Made by a program: the position numbers and the translations under genes
Part shown: positions 61,302 to 64,000 of the stretch, in pieces
How the letters are laid out: each line of letters starts with the position of its first letter
Numbering within the stretch: position 1 is the stretch's first letter
From: Flavobacteriales bacterium
Lineage (GTDB): Bacteria > Bacteroidota > Bacteroidia > Flavobacteriales_F > PHOS-HE28
NCBI GenBank assembly: GCA_016710015.1
Contig: JADJLR010000001.1
Span: forward strand, 964,501 to 1,028,500
Reading direction: 5' to 3'
Length of the DNA: 64,000 nucleotides
Notes under the pieces: model-generated
The model's input: the letters and a program-made list of their open reading frames with translations, nothing else
Told to the model about the DNA's origin: nothing
The model's database searches: none

Positions 61302-62677
61302 ACCCGCGTGGGGTGTATATACTATGTGCAGTACAGTACCTCCTGCCAGTTTTGATCCATGCACAATCTTGGACTAGTGCGGCCGTTCCAGGCAATGTCC
61401 TGAACATACGGCAGGTCTACGCTAACTCCACACGTGATACCATCTATTGCGGTGGCGCCATCGAAGTGGATGAAACAATAAATTTCGCCCTGACCAATCC
61501 GGTGATGCGCTATGCCCAAGGACGCTGGGACACCCTTGGCGTGTTGCGCGGACTCATACACTCAATGGTTCTCTACCGCGACACTCTGATCGCCGGTGGG
61601 GAATTTCTCGCAGCGAGCGATTTACCCTGCGAGGGAATCGCCTATTACGATGGTACCCAATGGCATCCATATGGTGACCTCGAACGAAGTGTGCGTCGTT
61701 TACGGGTATTGGACAATGAGCTCTATGCCGTTGGTGGTTTCGACCTCGCCGATGGGCAACCAGCACCGGGGGTAGCGAAACGCGTCGGGAACAGTTGGCA
61801 ACCCGTCGGGTGGTTCAACAATCAGGGGAGCATCCTCGATATCGCCAAATTCAACGAGAATCTCGTCGTGATCGGTAATGTCGACATGGATCAAGGGCGG
61901 GGCATTGCAGAATGGAACGGTGCAAGCTGGGAACTACTCGGTCCAGGTATACTGGGCGGATTCTCCGGCGGGCAATGTCTCACGGTGTACCAAGATCAGC
62001 TTTACGTTGGCGGCCAGATCTCCATCACGGCAGGCAACGCAGGACAGAACATCATGCGCTGGGACGGCGAACAGTTCCACCCGCTAGGCCAGGGCATACA
62101 ATGGTGGGCCGGGAATACAACTTCAATTGCCACGGTTCTCAACATGATTGAACACAATGGGAAGTTGTTCGTTGGTGGTGGTTTCCGCGCAGCAGGCGGC
62201 GTGGAAGCAATGGGGCTAGCCACGTGGGACGGCTCCGAATGGTGCGGCGTACATGGTGATTTTCAAGGTGCAGGCGGACTGTGGGCTATGGACTTCTACC
62301 AAGACACATTGTTCGCCGCCTGCGGTGCTGTGTTCGAAGGTGACTCGGTGAACCGGGCGGTAAAGTTCATTGGACAAGAATATGAGCAGGTTTGTAGTGG
62401 GCAAGTAAGCGTTGAGTCTAATGACCTTGGACCAGAGATCTCTCTGCACCCTAACCCAACTTCTACAACGATCCAAGTACAAGTTCCATTTAGCGGACCA
62501 ACGCTGTTATTCGTCCACAATGCACTTGGCCAAGAGTTCCGCCGGAAAGAGGTCAGGCACCCTTTGGGAACGGACTTAAAGATCGATGTCTCTGACCTGG
62601 TCCCCGGTATCTATTACGTATCGTTACGGAGTAGCACTGGCCTACCTTATTCATTGAAATTCGTTGTGGAACGCTAA
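61298..62677 (+). CDS. propeller protein with T9SS sorting domain
   Basis: A 459-residue secreted protein (signal peptide from YILCAVQYLLPVLIHAQ). Kelch-like blades of the form WDGxxW.PLGxGI and NxLYVGG alternate (YDGTQWHPYGDLERSV, ELYAVGGFDLADGQ, KLFVGGGFRAAGGVEAMGL). The end (PEISLHPNPTSTTIQVQVPF, then PGIYYVSLRSSTGLPYSLKF) is a type A sorting domain. The ATGA overlap couples it to the SBBP protein; both probably act at the cell surface. Confidence 0.82.
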   Translation: MNPRGVYILCAVQYLLPVLIHAQSWTSAAVPGNVLNIRQVYANSTRDTIYCGGAIEVDETINFALTNPVMRYAQGRWDTLGVLRGLIHSMVLYRDTLIAGGEFLAASDLPCEGIAYYDGTQWHPYGDLERSVRRLRVLDNELYAVGGFDLADGQPAPGVAKRVGNSWQPVGWFNNQGSILDIAKFNENLVVIGNVDMDQGRGIAEWNGASWELLGPGILGGFSGGQCLTVYQDQLYVGGQISITAGNAGQNIMRWDGEQFHPLGQGIQWWAGNTTSIATVLNMIEHNGKLFVGGGFRAAGGVEAMGLATWDGSEWCGVHGDFQGAGGLWAMDFYQDTLFAACGAVFEGDSVNRAVKFIGQEYEQVCSGQVSVESNDLGPEISLHPNPTSTTIQVQVPFSGPTLLFVHNALGQEFRRKEVRHPLGTDLKIDVSDLVPGIYYVSLRSSTGLPYSLKFVVER

Positions 62678-62679
62678 GA

Positions 62680-62707
62680 AGAAAGCGGCCCACAACAGCG
62701 GACCGCT
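62680..62707 (-). terminator. likely terminator of the small DNA-binding gene
   Basis: On the minus strand AGCGG-TCC...GG-CCGCT forms a short stem followed by TTTCTTCTT, about 40 bases beyond the stop of 62746-63000. It may also end transcription of the convergent propeller gene. Confidence 0.5.
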
Positions 62708-62745
62708 CACTTCCGTTGCATCACGCAACGTACCACTCGGGGTGC

Positions 62746-63000
62746 TTAGGCGTTGACCTGCTGCTCCTGCATGATCCGGTTGGCCAGATCCAGGATGCGC
62801 GTGTCGTCCAACGCCACCACGCCACCGTCCGGACCGGATTCCAGATGCACGCCCATGGGTTTACCATTGGGGTGTCCGTATCCACCGAAGTAATTCCAAA
62901 CGGTCTCCACGTTCAAGTCCAACTCCTTAGCGATCCGGTGGATGCTGCCATCGGGTAAGGTGTCCTTGATCTTCCGCAGCTCGTTGAAGGTGATATTCAT
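62746..63000 (-). CDS. small DNA-binding protein
   Basis: An 84-residue protein (MNITFNELRKIKDTLPDGSI, then HRIAKELDLNVETVWNYFGG). The helix-turn-helix at about residues 20-36 is a LacI- or repressor-like one: 'IAKELDLNVETVWNYF'. Proteins like this are widely conserved, abundant and of unknown target in Bacteroidota. The rest (LDDTRILDLANRIMQEQQ) is a C-terminal helix. It faces the T9SS propeller gene and diverges from the sensor at 63107. Confidence 0.7.
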   Translation of the reverse strand: MNITFNELRKIKDTLPDGSIHRIAKELDLNVETVWNYFGGYGHPNGKPMGVHLESGPDGGVVALDDTRILDLANRIMQEQQVNA

Positions 63001-63106
63001 GATGGGAAGTGATTTTGGTTAGGTACGCCATGAAGGTACATGCAATAACGTCCTTTTCCAACTCCGGATCGGCACGGTCTTGGGTCAGGGCGCTATCTTA
63101 CCGACC

Positions 63107-64000
63107 ATGCGCTCTCCTGCTGGTGTCCCCCTGCTGGCTTGCTTGTTAAGCGGACCGCTGATCGCGCAGCAATACGACCTCCGGACCTTCTCCTTGGAGC
63201 AGGGATTACCAAGTGCATCGGTCAACGCTTTGTGCGAGGATCTGGATGGTTTCCTCTGGATCGCCACCGACGGCGGTGCAGCGCGCTCCGAAGGCTTGCG
63301 TTTCGATACCTACGGCCAGGCCCAAGGATTGACCACCGACGAGGTGACCGCATTGCACGCCGCCCCGGATGGCCACGTGTGGATGGGGTGTCGGGATGGG
63401 GCCATCGCCTGTTGGTTGGCCGGTCGCTTCACCGTGCATCCCTTGGACGAAGCCTATCCGCCGACCGCAGTGGAAGCCATGGTGGAAGACGCGCAAGGTG
63501 ATCTGTGGGCGGCCATGCCCGGTCTGGGCATTCTTCAATGGAACGGAACGAAGACCCGACTGTGGACCACGACCGATGGCCTACCTACGCTACATGTGAA
63601 CGCCTTGGTGCTGGACCCCAAGGGCCGACTGATCGCGGGAACGGACAGCGGCCTGGTGATCCGGCAAGGCGAACGTTGGATACGGGTTGCGGCCGACAAT
63701 TCGCTTCCTTCCTTGCGTGTTACGGCGATCTACGCGGACAGCTCGGGGCTGTTGGTGGGCACCAACAAAGGCTTCACCGAACTCGGCCCGGACCTGGCAC
63801 CGTTGCCCTTGGATGAACGCTTCCTGGGCATTTTCCCCGTGGCGCTTCCGGACCTCCGCATCCTGGATCTCATTCGGGCACGCAACGGCGACCTCTGGCT
63901 GGGCACACCCACCGGCCTGATCCATTTGGACAAGCACAACGGGCAACCCCGCGTGAAGTTGATCGCAGAAGCGAATGGCCTTGGGCATTCTCTGGTGCGC
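63107..64000 (+). CDS. two-component regulator propeller protein, truncated by window edge
   Basis: The first 298 codons of a longer gene. A signal peptide (PLLACLLSGPLIAQQ) is followed by propeller blades of the Reg_prop type: FSLEQGLPSASVNALCEDLD, GFLWIATDGGAARSEG, TTDGLPTLHVNALVLDPKGR and GLIHLDKHNG. Proteins with this start usually continue with a Y_Y_Y domain, a transmembrane segment and a histidine kinase or DNA-binding output, sensing extracellular sugars or envelope cues. The output domain lies outside the window. Confidence 0.8.
   Translation, partial: MRSPAGVPLLACLLSGPLIAQQYDLRTFSLEQGLPSASVNALCEDLDGFLWIATDGGAARSEGLRFDTYGQAQGLTTDEVTALHAAPDGHVWMGCRDGAIACWLAGRFTVHPLDEAYPPTAVEAMVEDAQGDLWAAMPGLGILQWNGTKTRLWTTTDGLPTLHVNALVLDPKGRLIAGTDSGLVIRQGERWIRVAADNSLPSLRVTAIYADSSGLLVGTNKGFTELGPDLAPLPLDERFLGIFPVALPDLRILDLIRARNGDLWLGTPTGLIHLDKHNGQPRVKLIAEANGLGHSLVR

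Noticed and set aside
1..64000. tRNA, rRNA or known riboswitch
   Set aside because: No cloverleaf, rRNA segment or recognisable riboswitch core was seen on either strand while reading; a covariance search could still find weak ones.

Overview
The window comes from a high-GC member of the Bacteroidota, most like an environmental Flavobacteriales lineage. The evidence is several secreted proteins ending in type IX secretion (T9SS) sorting domains, porin-like barrels of the PorV/PorQ type, SBBP and kelch propellers, GxxExxY, DUF2335 and DUF7793 family proteins, and the conserved gene orders marR-fadB-fadA-fadE and hpt-adk-obg. Several conserved genes (fadE, dinD, obg, adk, hpt, the first RHS gene, the transposases) are broken by one- or two-base lesions, often in homopolymers. 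Long-read consensus error is therefore a live alternative to true decay, above all between about 38 and 51 kb.

Region 1 (1-12000) is a beta-oxidation operon: a MarR regulator with its own palindrome, a fused hydroxyacyl-CoA dehydrogenase/enoyl-CoA hydratase, a thiolase and an acyl-CoA dehydrogenase. Accessory genes and dispersed repeats separate the core enzymes: a DUF2335 protein, a coupled acetyltransferase-like pair, a glycosyltransferase-like gene and a BRO-N gene. The thiolase has a synonymously recoded 3' end, and a second, native-looking copy of that end lies just downstream carrying two in-frame palindromic insertions. The same class of 21/24-bp palindromes sits in frame inside the BRO-N gene.

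Region 2 (12000-38050) is mostly ordinary chromosome: a broken dinD with an HNH-like gene, a GH39-like T9SS glycosidase, a DinB-like protein, a TetR-controlled RND efflux operon with a GxxExxY gene inside it, a kelch T9SS protein, an O-methyltransferase, threonine aldolase, a histidine kinase, an OmpA protein, a PafA-like phosphatase, CrcB, PAP2, Obg and a large T9SS surface protein. The last of these sits inverted between obg and adk-hpt.

Region 3 (about 39030-50940) is an accessory island. It begins where hpt loses its 5' end. It holds a broken Fn3 gene, two RHS cassettes with nearly identical cores but different C-terminal toxins and different candidate immunity genes, a REP-associated tyrosine transposase flanked by inverted REPs, and three IS110-family copies. 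All three copies lie at the same REP junction; the unoccupied form of that junction is next to the transposase gene. Each copy keeps a conserved non-coding left end of about 255 bp that is a candidate bridge RNA.

Region 4 (51000-64000) returns to chromosome: a porin-like gene coupled to a helix-hairpin-helix outer-membrane protein, a thioredoxin-like lipidated or secreted protein, a 110-bp tandem repeat, a MATE transporter, an OmpA protein, two T9SS propeller proteins, a small DNA-binding protein and the start of a propeller-type sensor that runs off the end.
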